Of a DNA stretch of 15,319 bases, positions 1-7,389 are shown piece after piece. Location: contig DASRMP010000065.1 in the NCBI GenBank assembly GCA_035647855.1, positions 1-15,319 of the forward strand. Reading direction: 5' to 3'. How positions within the stretch are numbered: the stretch's first letter is position 1; each line of letters opens with the position of its first letter. A program made the translations under genes and the position numbers. Source of the DNA: JAAZBW01 sp035647855. Its GTDB lineage: Bacteria; Actinomycetota; Actinomycetes; Actinomycetales; Actinomycetaceae. The notes under the pieces were generated by a model. It was not told where the DNA came from. It worked only from the letters and a program-made list of their open reading frames with translations, and searched no databases.

Positions 1-12
1 GATGGCAGAATT

Positions 13-88
13 GGGCATGCGTGGCCTTTGTGGTGTGTTCTGTCTTGGCGGACTGAACAACTCCATCAAAGGCCACGCGTCTATGCCC
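13..88. repeat. Inverted repeat / hairpin
   Basis: Positions 19-30 (GCGTGGCCTTTG) are the exact reverse complement of 67-78. The stem continues outward with 13-18 (GGGCAT) against 83-88 (ATGCCC) across a 4-nt bulge at 79-82. The loop is 36 nt. Loop bases 31-39 (TGGTGTGTT) can instead pair with 109-117 (AACACACCA), so an alternative fold exists. There is no T-run after the stem, so a simple intrinsic terminator is unlikely. It could be the decayed end of a mobile element or a regulatory structure; its role is not known. Confidence 0.6.
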
Positions 89-143
89 CCACGCCGCGCC
101 GGGTTGACAACACACCACCACCCTTAACCGAACGACATTGACG

Positions 144-168
144 CTAACCCCCAGCTCCCGGCCTTACC
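144..168. repeat. Half copy of the 60-bp palindromic element
   Basis: This 25-nt arm starts CTAACC and ends CTTACC and is identical to the right arm of the full element at 321-345. The identity covers 31 nt (141-171 against 318-348). The matching left arm is absent upstream, so this is a solo arm or a decayed copy. Confidence 0.7.
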
Positions 169-213
169 CACGGGCACACGGAGCCGCGCACGGACGCAGC
201 GCGCCGCCCCTGA

Positions 214-280
214 CCCCGGAATCGGGCAGCTCAGCACCGACAGCCCCGCCCTCTGGCCCCGGAACCGGGCGGCTCAGCAC
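214..280. repeat. Imperfect 24-nt direct repeat
   Basis: Positions 214-237 and 257-280 share 22 of 24 bases, each beginning CCCCGGAA and ending GCTCAGCAC, 43 bp apart. The second copy abuts the palindromic element at 286. No function is evident. Confidence 0.55.
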
Positions 281-285
281 GGCGA

Positions 286-345
286 GGTAAGCCTGCGAGC
301 CGAAGGTTAGGGCCCACACGCTAACCCCCAGCTCCCGGCCTTACC
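286..345. repeat. 60-bp palindromic element, copy 1
   Basis: A 25-nt left arm (286-310, GGTAAG...GGTTAG), a 10-nt spacer (311-320) and a 25-nt right arm (321-345, CTAACC...CTTACC) form an imperfect inverted repeat with the outer and inner six bases fully paired. The 25-10-25 layout is the same in the copies at 1819 and 1911. It lies downstream of the minus-strand nuclease-like gene. This organisation resembles REP-type interspersed palindromes; membership of a named family is not claimed. Confidence 0.7.
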
Positions 346-416
346 CACAGCCACCGGGCGAGGACGTGGAGATGCCGCACGTAGCTGTCAGGACCCGCGC
401 CCAAGGCAGGTCCCGT

Positions 417-457
417 GCCCGAGCAAAGACCCGCGCCCGAGCAAAGACCCGCGCCCA
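417..457. repeat. 18-nt tandem repeat, 2.2 copies
   Basis: The unit GCCCGAGCAAAGACCCGC occurs at 417-434 and 435-452, followed by the first bases of a third copy. It ends 3 bp before the stop codon of the minus-strand gene at 460, so it lies in that gene's 3' flank. Confidence 0.7.
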
Positions 458-459
458 AG

Positions 460-1542
460 TCACGACCAACGCGGGAAGCCTGGAACCCAGAGTTCTGGTC
501 GCGGCCGTGTGTGTTTCCAAACCTCGGCCGGAACCGCATCTCGCAGGGCGCGCCCCAGAGCTCCCGGGGACTTGACGTCGTGTATGTCCATGTGCTTCAG
601 AGAGATGCCACCGCGACGAATCTCTTCATCACGGTCCTTCTCGGTCAGGATCACACCGAGTGGCCGATCGCCCATGTACTTCACGCGACCGTCGAACTCA
701 ATGCCTCGCCCGTACAGCTCCCAGAAGAGGTCGAGGTAGTAGCACCGGCCGTTACGGCGCGTGAACTCGTACTGGCAGATCGGCTCCGGAAGTCCCATGG
801 CCAGCGCACCCCACCGTGTCACGCTCTCACCCGGCGACTCCGACCATGGAGTCGCCGAAGCGATGATGACGGCCGCTCGCTTCTTACCTCGGATGAGACT
901 CAAGCCCTCGAGCTTTCGGAGCCACTCGCCCTGGATTGCTGCGGCTCGCGCTTCCGTGCCCTGGCGGTCCAGCCGCGACGATCGGGCCGCGGTTGCCAGA
1001 ATCGCATCCACCACGACGAGCGCGTCGCGCGGGTGCCAGAACAGCGCCACGTCCAGGACGAGCCGCGCCACGTCTAGTGTGGGAACGCCCCCGACTTCTC
1101 GGAAATCTCCGTCGTCGACGGCGTAGCAGTGGCGCTTCAGGACCTCCGGGTGCTCGATCGGTTCCTTGAGCACAGCCGGGAACTTGAGCGGCTTCCTCCA
1201 ACTGCACCTCGGGACCAGCAGATCCACCGTGGTCACAGGCTGCCAAATCGGCAGTTCGTACAGCACCGCGCAGGACGTGAGGCAGGCGCGAGCGCCGTCG
1301 CCGTATTCCAAAGATACGAGCGTGCGGGCGATGTTCACGGCGCGCGCTCGATCCCACGACTGCCAATCGGGATCCATCCTGAGGTAGCCGCCCAAGCAAA
1401 CGCGCACTACCTCACCTGATGCCTTCAGGTGTCGGGTGGCCGTGGAACCCAAATCCCGGGCAAAGTATGTGCGTTCGCGGACGACGTCGAGAAGCTTCAT
1501 GGACCGATTCACGCACTGATGGACTTCGGCGTGCAGAAGCAT
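460..1542 (-). CDS. AbiEi-like protein with VSR/DUF559-type nuclease-like domain
   Basis: The protein has about 360 residues. The first 60 contain a winged-helix-like region (TYFARDL...RHLKASGEVVRVCLGGYL), as in AbiEi-family antitoxins. The middle has the family pattern of an LPIW segment, a VDLLVP strand and GVPTLDVARLVLDVA...ALVVVDAIL. The C-terminal part has a PD-(D/E)XK-like set: YYLDLFW, then GIEFDGRVKY, then TEKDRDEEIRRGG, as in VSR/DUF559 nucleases (Asp271, Glu282, Lys288 from this start). The longer open frame to 1743 is rejected because its extra N-terminus is encoded by the 22-bp minisatellite. Neither ATG 1542 nor ATG 1500 has a clear Shine-Dalgarno; 1500 fits the paralogue at 7578-8615 nearly as well. 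No partner toxin gene is adjacent. Activity is inferred from motifs only; it could be a solitary defence or regulatory protein. Confidence 0.75.
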   Translation of the reverse strand: MLLHAEVHQCVNRSMKLLDVVRERTYFARDLGSTATRHLKASGEVVRVCLGGYLRMDPDWQSWDRARAVNIARTLVSLEYGDGARACLTSCAVLYELPIWQPVTTVDLLVPRCSWRKPLKFPAVLKEPIEHPEVLKRHCYAVDDGDFREVGGVPTLDVARLVLDVALFWHPRDALVVVDAILATAARSSRLDRQGTEARAAAIQGEWLRKLEGLSLIRGKKRAAVIIASATPWSESPGESVTRWGALAMGLPEPICQYEFTRRNGRCYYLDLFWELYGRGIEFDGRVKYMGDRPLGVILTEKDRDEEIRRGGISLKHMDIHDVKSPGALGRALRDAVPAEVWKHTRPRPELWVPGFPRWS

Positions 1543-1700
1543 AGGACGGTTCGGTGGAGGGGCGAGCACTAGCTTCCGCTGTGTGGAAAGGGCGGCGTAT
1601 CGGCGGGTCTCGGAGTACGGGGAGTCCGGAGTGTGGGGGTGCCCCTGAGAATTCCGGAATCGCTGCGGCGAGCAGGGCGCAAGTAGCGAGCCACCCGCGA

Positions 1701-1822
1701 TGCTCTCCGGCACCGCGGGTAGCGCTCTCCGGCACTGCGGCACCGCGGGTAGCGCTCTCCGGCACCGCGGATAGCCCCCCCCCCCGGCATCCGCGGGTAG
1801 CGCCCCCCGGCACCCGCGGGTA
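1701..1822. repeat. 22-bp minisatellite with a C11 tract
   Basis: About five degenerate copies of a 22-bp unit (core CTCTCCGGCACCGCGGGTAG) begin at 1701, 1723 (truncated), 1753, 1775 and 1801. An 11-base C homopolymer occupies 1775-1785. The last copy runs into the left arm of the palindromic element at 1819. The array lies upstream of the minus-strand gene ending at 460 and may contain or disturb its promoter. Confidence 0.75.
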
Positions 1823-1878
1823 AGGCCTGGCGCTGAAGGTTAGCGTGAGGACCCTAACCACCAGCTCGGAGCCTCACC
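1819..1878. repeat. 60-bp palindromic element, copy 2
   Basis: Arms 1819-1843 and 1854-1878 enclose a 10-nt spacer (1844-1853); GGTAAGGC...GGTTAG opposes CTAACC...CTCACC. The larger direct repeat 1817-1885 matches 1909-1977 at 67 of 69 bases, showing a recent tandem duplication with a 92-bp period. Confidence 0.75.
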
Positions 1879-1910
1879 CCCGTGGTCGTGCCGGGCGCCG
1901 CGCATCCACG

Positions 1911-1970
1911 GGTAAGGCCAGGCGCTGAAGGTAAGCGTGAGGACCCTAACCACCAGCTCGGAGCCTCACC
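1911..1970. repeat. 60-bp palindromic element, copy 3
   Basis: Arms 1911-1935 and 1946-1970 enclose a 10-nt spacer identical to copy 2. It differs from copy 2 at only two positions, both T to A in the left arm. With copy 2 it sits between the lipoprotein stop codon (2061) and the upstream side of the nuclease-like gene. Confidence 0.75.
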
Positions 1971-2060
1971 CCCGTGGCTGAGCTGGGTGCCGGGGCCGGG
2001 CGCCGGGCACCCCGCGGCCAGGGGGCTGGGAGCCGGGCGCCACGCGAACCAGCCCACCAA

Positions 2061-3494
2061 TCAGGGCCGGAAGCCCTGCAGCCCCTCCGCGGTGGTCACG
2101 ACGAACACGTCGCCCACCAAGACCCCGCCGGCCCGAACCGCTGCCGCAGAGAACCCGGCGCCGAGCGGCTCCCGATCCACGGAGCACGATTCCACCACCG
2201 GGCCAACCACCTGGCCGCGGTGCTCCGTGCCGCGGTACACCGCCAGCACCGGAATCTCGCGCTCCGCCTCGCACGCCAGCCGACTCCCATCGCTCAGCTC
2301 GGTCCGCTCACCGGTCACGAGATCAATCTCAACAACCCCGCCGTCCACGTATCGCACCGCCGACCCATCCGGAGACAGGAACGGCCGCCCGAACTGATCG
2401 AAGAAGTTCTTCCGGTCCAGTGGCACCGTCCATTTCACGGCGCCTGTCTCCGCGTCCACGCCATTCAGAACCGCATTCACGTTGAGCACGGTCATGGCGC
2501 CGGACTCGTCCCAATCCACCTGTCCGGACGTGAAGGTGCAGAGGGCCAGCGGCTCACTGACGTCGAGGCAGAGGTTGCTCGCCGGGAACCTCCACAGCGT
2601 GGCACCGGTTTCGCGATTGAGCCCCACCACCATCTGGCGCAGGTAGTCGAACCGGTTCTCGACAAGACTCCGCTGGTATGACTGCCCCACCAGAGTCGAG
2701 CCGACCGTGTCCCACGACCAGCCATTATCAGTACTGAAGCCCGATCCGAACACCTCCTCGAAAGGCCGCTCCCAGACAACCTGCCCGTTATGCCCGAGGC
2801 CAAGCATCTCGCCCGGCCGGTCATTCGTTGAGAAGACCAGTTCTCCGAGGCTTCGGGAGTTCTCGGGCAGGTACGCGGTGGTGCTGGCGATGAGCCGGCC
2901 GTCCGCGGTGAGTTCCCAGACTCCCCGCGCGCCGTTCAGCAAGTGGCCGTCCACGCATGCCGCCGCGCCGCAGTCATAGGGCCGCGTTTCCGCCCACAGC
3001 AGTTCTGACTCGGCGATGGTTGCGCCGGTCGCCGCGTCCGCCACGGCGAGGCGGGCCCATCCGTCCGCATCCTCGGGCCGGAGGAACGCCACGTCCCCCT
3101 CCCCGACGACGACCGCCTCCAGCACCGCACCCTCCTCCGCATGGCCGACGCCCGCCGGAGCCGACCAGAGCGAAGCGCCGTCCGTTGCCCGGAAAGCACC
3201 GATCATGAGCTCATCTCCGGAGACGAAGTAGCTGACGAGTACGTCCCCGGCGCTGTCTTTTACGCCCGCGAACGTGCCTGAGACGCTCCACAGCGGCTCG
3301 ACGATCCGTTCCGTCTCCGGCACCGGGGCGGCGGTTTCGGCGGGTTCGGTGGCGGTGGGCGTCGTCGTCGGGGAAGACGTGGCACCCGGTGACGGCGATT
3401 CGGAAGACTGGCCCGAGCACGCGACCATCGTCAACGCCAAGGCGGCGCACGCGGCCACGGATACGACGTTTCGACGACGACGGCGCCAACGCAT
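2061..3494 (-). CDS. PQQ-propeller-like lipoprotein
   Basis: The 477-residue product begins with a basic N-terminus (MRWRRRRRN), a hydrophobic segment and a lipobox-type cysteine at residue 26 (LTMVAC), so it should be exported and lipid-anchored on the outer face of the membrane. A Ser/Thr/Pro-rich linker covers about residues 27-60. The rest shows propeller-like repeats typical of PQQ/WD-type proteins: ATDGASLW, ETGATLW and DAETGAVKW. The start is fixed by the signal peptide and by a Shine-Dalgarno (GGAGGA) 6 bases upstream; the open frame extends to 3623 but the extra residues are not signal-like. A promoter lies at 3595-3623. Such proteins often act as scaffolds or ligand binders; the substrate and role here are unknown. 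Confidence 0.8.
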   Translation of the reverse strand: MRWRRRRRNVVSVAACAALALTMVACSGQSSESPSPGATSSPTTTPTATEPAETAAPVPETERIVEPLWSVSGTFAGVKDSAGDVLVSYFVSGDELMIGAFRATDGASLWSAPAGVGHAEEGAVLEAVVVGEGDVAFLRPEDADGWARLAVADAATGATIAESELLWAETRPYDCGAAACVDGHLLNGARGVWELTADGRLIASTTAYLPENSRSLGELVFSTNDRPGEMLGLGHNGQVVWERPFEEVFGSGFSTDNGWSWDTVGSTLVGQSYQRSLVENRFDYLRQMVVGLNRETGATLWRFPASNLCLDVSEPLALCTFTSGQVDWDESGAMTVLNVNAVLNGVDAETGAVKWTVPLDRKNFFDQFGRPFLSPDGSAVRYVDGGVVEIDLVTGERTELSDGSRLACEAEREIPVLAVYRGTEHRGQVVGPVVESCSVDREPLGAGFSAAAVRAGGVLVGDVFVVTTAEGLQGFRP

Positions 3495-3594
3495 TGACGT
3501 TCCTCCAGGTCCCCTTGTGCTGAGGCGAAACCACCCTGCTTCCGCGCGCTCGAGAAGGATCGGCGCCGGAGAGGAAGTGGGGCCCCTGGGGACA

Positions 3595-3623
3595 ATGCTA
3601 TCCAGCGGGCGGAGGGGAACCAA
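3595..3623 (-). promoter_or_regulatory. Predicted promoter of the lipoprotein gene
   Basis: Reading the minus strand, TTGGTT (3618-3623) is followed after exactly 17 bp by TAGCAT (3595-3600), a fair sigma-70-like pair. Transcription would begin near 3588, leaving a leader of about 95 nt before the ATG at 3494. This would give the lipoprotein expression independent of lepA-trmB. Confidence 0.4.
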
Positions 3624-3705
3624 TGCGGGACGAGTCGGAAGGCGGGAGGCGGTGCGCGGTCGCGTGCGAGGGTGTGAACCACGGGCGCCGAGCCACCGGA
3701 GCGAG

Positions 3706-4413
3706 CTACGGGAGGCGGTGCGCCATTACGTCGCGGATTTGCCGGCCCGCGGCCACGCCGCGGCGCTCGTACCGCGTGAGCACGCGTTCATCCCAGCGCG
3801 GCGAGAAGCCGTCGGCGTCGGCCGAGGGGTCCGGCGAGAAGAACTCTCCCGCACCCGCAACCACATCTCTCATCTGCTCCGCGTAGTTCTCCCAGTCCGT
3901 GGCCATCCGCCACACGCCGCCCGGAACCAGCACTCGCGCAACGGACGCCGCGAACGCCGGATTCACCAGCCGCCGCTTGTGGTGCCGCTTCTTCGGCCAG
4001 GGATCCGGGAAGAAGATCCACACCTCGGTGGCGCACTGGTCGGGCAGCGACGCCCCGAAAAGGGTCGCGGCGTCGGCCTGGATCAGTCGCAGATTGGTCA
4101 GTTCGGCCTTCACGGCCCGCAGGACCGTGGCGCCCAGGCCCTCGCGCCACACCTCCACCGCCAGCACGTTCCGCTCCGGATGAGCGTTGGCATAGCCCAC
4201 GGCCTGTTGCCCGATTCCGGCGCCGATTTCGATGACGAGAGGGGCGTCGTCGTCGGGAAAGAGGTCCGCCAACTCGAGGCGGGGCGGATGCAGCGTGGCC
4301 ACGTACCCGTCCGAGTCCGCGCCGATCAGGTAGCGCCGGCCGTGCTCTGAGATCGCCCTCGCCTCTGGCGGACTCAGCCGCCCGCCCGTGCGCGCGAACG
4401 AACGATTGCTCAC
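3706..4413 (-). CDS. trmB: tRNA (guanine(46)-N7)-methyltransferase TrmB
   Basis: This 235-residue class I SAM-dependent methyltransferase makes m7G46 in the variable loop of tRNA. The SAM-binding glycine loop is EIGAGIGQ (62-69), with an acidic residue at the end of strand 2 (AVEV, 85-88) and Asp114. The TrmB signature FFPDPWPKKRHHKRR spans 134-148, followed by Asp173 and the C-terminal TRYE motif (213-216). I chose the GTG at 4413 because GAGGTGG lies 7 bases upstream; the open frame extends further only by reading across the lepA 3' end in another frame. It starts 17 bp after the lepA stop and is probably co-transcribed with lepA. Confidence 0.93.
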   Translation of the reverse strand: MSNRSFARTGGRLSPPEARAISEHGRRYLIGADSDGYVATLHPPRLELADLFPDDDAPLVIEIGAGIGQQAVGYANAHPERNVLAVEVWREGLGATVLRAVKAELTNLRLIQADAATLFGASLPDQCATEVWIFFPDPWPKKRHHKRRLVNPAFAASVARVLVPGGVWRMATDWENYAEQMRDVVAGAGEFFSPDPSADADGFSPRWDERVLTRYERRGVAAGRQIRDVMAHRLP

Positions 4414-4430
4414 GCCACGCCCACCTCGGC

Positions 4431-6290
4431 TCAGTCCTTCTTCTTGCCGGCCGGCGAATCCGCGGTCAACGCCGCGATGAAGGCCTCCTGCGGCACCTCG
4501 ACCCGGCCGATCGACTTCATCCGCTTCTTGCCCTCCTTCTGCCGCTCGAGCAGTTTGCGCTTGCGGGAGATGTCGCCGCCGTAGCATTTGGCGAGCATGT
4601 CCTTGCGGAGCGCGCGGATGTTCTCACGTGCGATGATGCGCGCGCCGATGGCCGCCTGGATCGGCACCTCGAACTGCTGGCGTGGGATCAGTTCCTTGAG
4701 CTTCGCGGTCATGTCCACGCCGTACGCGTACGCCTTGTCGCGGTGGACGATCGCGGAGAACGCGTCCACGGGCTCGTGGTTCAGCAGGATGTCGACCTTG
4801 ACGAGGTCAGCGGCCTGGTCGCCGGCCTCCTCATAGTCCAGGGACGCGTAGCCGCGCGTGCGGGATTTCAACGCGTCGAAGAAGTCGAAGACGATCTCGG
4901 CGAGCGGGAGCACGTACCGCAGCTCCACGCGTTCGGTGGAGAGGTAGTCCATCCCCTTCAGGGTGCCGCGGCGCTGCTGGCACAGCTCCATGATGGTGCC
5001 GATGAAGTCGGAGGGCGCGAGGATAGTCGCGTTCACGATCGGTTCACGGATCTCCACGACCTTGCCCTCAGGGAACTCCGACGGGTTCGTCACCTCGGCG
5101 TATGTTCCGTCCTCCAGCGTCACGTCATACTCCACGTTCGGCGAGGTGGAAATCAGATCGAGGTCGAACTCACGCTCGAGCCGCTCGCGCACGATCTCAA
5201 GGTGCAGCAGTCCGAGGAATCCGCAACGGAATCCGAACCCGAGCGCCACGGAGGTCTCCGGTTCGAACACGAGCGCCGCGTCGTTGAGTTTGAGCTTGTC
5301 GAGGGCGTCACGCATCGCGGGGTAGTCGGAGCCGTCGATCGGGTAGAGACCGGAGTACACCATCGGCTTGGGGTCGCGGTATCCGGGGAGCGGCTTCTTG
5401 GCGAGTTTCGGCGCGGTGGTGACAGTGTCACCGACGCGCGACTGCCGCACGTCCTTCACGCCCGTGATGATGTATCCCACCTCGCCGACGCCCAGGCCCT
5501 CCGACGCCTTCGGCTCCGGCGAGATGACACCGAGCTCGAGGAGTTCGTGCTGCTCCCCCGTGGACATCATCGCAATCCGCTCGCGCGGGTCGATATACCC
5601 GTCGACGACGCGCACGTACGTGACCACTCCCCGGTACGTGTCGTAGATGGAGTCGAAGATCATGGCGCGCGCGGGAGCATCCGCATCGCCCGCCGGGGCG
5701 GGGACGGTCTCGACGATCCGGTCCAGCAATTCGACGACGCCGGCACCAGTCTTGCCCGAGACGCGGAGGACATCCTCGGGCTCGCAGCCGACCAGTCCCG
5801 CGATCTCCTCCGCGAACTTCTCGGGCTGGGCGGCGGAGAGGTCGATCTTGTTGAGGACCGGGATGATGGCCAGATCGTTCTCGAGCGCCATGTAGAGGTT
5901 GGCGAGTGTCTGGGCCTCGATGCCCTGCGCGGCATCCACGAGCAGGACCGCTCCCTCGCATGCGGCGAGAGAGCGCGAGACCTCGTACGAGAAGTCGACG
6001 TGGCCAGGGGTGTCGATCATGTTGAGCGCGTAGGCTCTATCGCCCACCTGCCACGGCATCCGCACTGCCTGCGACTTGATCGTGATGCCGCGCTCTCGCT
6101 CGATGTCCATGCGATCGAGGTACTGCGAGCGCATCTGCCGTTCCTCGACGACGCCGGTGAGCTGCAGCATCCTGTCCGCGAGGGTGGACTTGCCGTGGTC
6201 GATGTGCGCGATGATGCAGAAATTGCGCAGCAGATCGGGACGAGTGCTTGCGGGCTTGATGGTGCCCAGCAGAGAGGCGTTCGGGATCAC
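4431..6290 (-). CDS. lepA: Elongation factor 4 (LepA)
   Basis: LepA is a ribosome-associated GTPase, proposed to back-translocate ribosomes or assist initiation and 30S biogenesis. The 619-residue protein has all GTPase motifs: G1 AHIDHGKST (28-36), G2 GITI (69-72), G3 DTPGH (93-97), G4 NKID (147-150) and G5 SGKTG (178-182). Domains II, III and V follow, and the protein ends with the LepA-specific C-terminal domain and a lysine-rich tail (AGKKKD). Length is about normal for actinobacteria. Translation starts at a GTG (6290) with AAGGA just upstream. It is the first gene of the lepA-trmB unit, and its promoter should lie in the 152-bp divergent region that holds a tandem repeat (6351-6410). 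Confidence 0.97.
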   Translation of the reverse strand: MIPNASLLGTIKPASTRPDLLRNFCIIAHIDHGKSTLADRMLQLTGVVEERQMRSQYLDRMDIERERGITIKSQAVRMPWQVGDRAYALNMIDTPGHVDFSYEVSRSLAACEGAVLLVDAAQGIEAQTLANLYMALENDLAIIPVLNKIDLSAAQPEKFAEEIAGLVGCEPEDVLRVSGKTGAGVVELLDRIVETVPAPAGDADAPARAMIFDSIYDTYRGVVTYVRVVDGYIDPRERIAMMSTGEQHELLELGVISPEPKASEGLGVGEVGYIITGVKDVRQSRVGDTVTTAPKLAKKPLPGYRDPKPMVYSGLYPIDGSDYPAMRDALDKLKLNDAALVFEPETSVALGFGFRCGFLGLLHLEIVRERLEREFDLDLISTSPNVEYDVTLEDGTYAEVTNPSEFPEGKVVEIREPIVNATILAPSDFIGTIMELCQQRRGTLKGMDYLSTERVELRYVLPLAEIVFDFFDALKSRTRGYASLDYEEAGDQAADLVKVDILLNHEPVDAFSAIVHRDKAYAYGVDMTAKLKELIPRQQFEVPIQAAIGARIIARENIRALRKDMLAKCYGGDISRKRKLLERQKEGKKRMKSIGRVEVPQEAFIAALTADSPAGKKKD

Positions 6291-6350
6291 GTACTTCCTT
6301 CAGGGGTAGCTCACCCCATGATCCCACGCGGCGGCGATGTGGAGAAACGT

Positions 6351-6410
6351 GGAACAACCGGAGCGCTGGGATGGAACAGCGCTGGGATGGAACAACCGGA
6401 GCGCTGGGAT
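6351..6410. repeat. 22-bp tandem repeat in the lepA divergent promoter region
   Basis: Two identical 22-bp units (6351-6372 and 6389-6410, starting GGAACAACCGGAGC and ending GCTGGGAT) flank a shortened 16-bp copy (6373-6388). The array lies between the divergent starts of lepA (6290, minus) and the membrane protein (6443, plus), so it could carry repeated regulator sites or simply be slippage product. Confidence 0.75.
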
Positions 6411-6442
6411 CGTTGAATCGAGCGAAGCAGAGATGGAGTGTG

Positions 6443-6997
6443 ATGACTCAAGACCCCGGAATCGGCCGACTGATTCAAGTGGCGAACGCCCCCGGCGCGC
6501 TGCTCGTGCGCGCGTCCGCGCTGTTCACCCTGCCCTACCTCGTGTTCGCAATCATCGCGGCGAGGGTCAATCCGAGCGTGATGTCGACGATTCTGCTGGT
6601 CATAGCGGTGGTGCTGGCGGCCGGGCTCGCGTTCTTCGCGTGGCGGCGCGATCGGCTTTCGAAGCTCGTGGACGAGGCCGAGGAGAACGCCATGGCGCGG
6701 GCCATCGGGTATGCGGAACTCACCTCGCCGAGTGATCGATCCGCGGAGGAACTGGTCGCGGACCGCATGCAGCAGATGCTCGACTTCGAGGAGGAACGGC
6801 ATCTGCACAAGGACACCTGGATGCCGCGAGTGGAGGCAACGCAGCGCGCTCTGGTGCGCGCTGCCGGCGGTGTCCAGGCTGCGCCGTACCTCAAGGACGA
6901 CCTCCGCGTGACGCTGATCTCCATGATCGTCAGCGTGGCGGCCATCCCGGCGAGCGCCGTGGGTTCGTTCCTGTCGCTGCTGATGATCCTCGGCTGA
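6443..6997 (+). CDS. Small integral membrane protein, function unknown
   Basis: The 184-residue product has two predicted membrane spans near residues 20-40 and 47-67, a charged cytosolic-type middle (about 68-155, rich in Glu, Asp and Arg, probably helical) and a third hydrophobic segment at about 159-182 that reaches the C-terminus. I chose ATG 6443, with GGAG four bases upstream; GTG 6440 is equally possible, and the longer frame from 6371 is encoded by the tandem repeat. It is transcribed away from lepA. A hairpin terminator sits 188 bp after its stop. I do not recognise the family; similar small membrane proteins of unknown function are common in actinobacteria. Confidence 0.75.
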   Translation: MTQDPGIGRLIQVANAPGALLVRASALFTLPYLVFAIIAARVNPSVMSTILLVIAVVLAAGLAFFAWRRDRLSKLVDEAEENAMARAIGYAELTSPSDRSAEELVADRMQQMLDFEEERHLHKDTWMPRVEATQRALVRAAGGVQAAPYLKDDLRVTLISMIVSVAAIPASAVGSFLSLLMILG

Positions 6998-7004
6998 GGC
7001 CGGA

Positions 7005-7130
7005 GCCGGGCCCCTTCCGGCCGCGGTTCGGCCCGGTTTCGATCACAGCCGGCCCCTTCCGGCCGCGGTTCGGCCCGTTTCGACCACAGCCGGCCCCATT
7101 CCGGCCGCGGCTCTGCCCGGTTTCGATCAC
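7005..7130. repeat. 42-bp tandem repeat, three copies
   Basis: Three near-identical units of 43, 41 and 42 bp occupy 7005-7047, 7048-7088 and 7089-7130. Each starts with GCCGG, contains TTCCGGCCGCGG and ends GATCAC or GACCACA. The array begins 7 bp after the membrane-protein stop codon, so it would be transcribed as the 3' UTR ahead of the terminator. Confidence 0.85.
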
Positions 7131-7184
7131 TACTGTCGGAGTTTCGCCCGCATGGACCATTTCCGACCCCTCAACAGCGTGTTT

Positions 7185-7206
7185 CAGCCCTCTTTCGGGC
7201 TGTTTT
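7185..7206 (+). terminator. Intrinsic terminator of the membrane-protein gene
   Basis: CAGCCC (7185-7190), a TCTTTC loop and GGGCTG (7197-7202) form a 6-bp stem followed by TTTTC on the plus strand. The position, 188 bp beyond the stop at 6997 and past the 42-bp array, fits termination of that gene before it meets the convergent gene ending at 7578. Confidence 0.6.
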
Positions 7207-7237
7207 CACGTCTCTTCATCCGCTCGGATCGACATCT

Positions 7238-7307
7238 GTAGGCGTTTCGCAACTTCTGTAGGCGTTTTACGCGTGTTTAGCGCCTACAGAAGTTGCGAAA
7301 CGCCTAC
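7238..7307. repeat. Perfect 27-bp inverted repeat
   Basis: Positions 7238-7264 are the exact reverse complement of 7281-7307, with a 16-nt loop (7265-7280). Each arm itself contains two copies of the motif GTAGGCG (or CGCCTAC) spaced 20 bp apart. There is no T-run on either side, so it is not a standard terminator. It lies between convergent genes. Candidates are a binding site for a dimeric protein, a small non-autonomous mobile element, or an RNA hairpin. Confidence 0.85.
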
Positions 7308-7389
7308 GGTAGACGCTCGGGACGTCGTCGAGCCGCCCACGGGAGGGCTGCGGGACGCGCGAACCGGCAAGAAACACGCACTCCCAGAC

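Larger units (their letters stand above)
1..459. other. Gene-free region with hairpins and repeats
   Basis: I see no convincing coding region here; the short open frames at 321-575 are repeat-rich, arginine/alanine-rich and resemble no family. The stretch holds a hairpin (13-88), a half copy (144-168) and a full copy (286-345) of a palindromic element, an imperfect 24-nt direct repeat (214-237 and 257-280) and an 18-nt tandem repeat (417-457) at the end of the next gene. A TTGACA at 104-109 has no good -10 partner. The gene to the left lies outside the window. Confidence 0.6.

Noticed and set aside
104..109. TTGACA as a -35 box
   Set aside because: No -10-like hexamer at 16-18 bp and no gene downstream on that strand.
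1543..1743. Longer N-terminus for the first nuclease-like gene (start at 1743)
   Set aside because: The extra residues come from the 22-bp minisatellite and have no counterpart in the paralogue.
1985..2012. GGGTGCC...GGCACCC hairpin as a terminator for the lipoprotein
   Set aside because: Only 7 bp of stem in extremely GC-rich DNA and no T-run on the minus strand.
3643..3723. 15-bp direct repeat (3643-3657 and 3709-3723) at the end of trmB
   Set aside because: The two 15-nt copies are identical but short and G-rich; this could be chance and no function is suggested.
4743..6416. 557-codon plus-strand open frame
   Set aside because: It is the reverse complement of lepA, whose GTPase motifs are intact on the minus strand.
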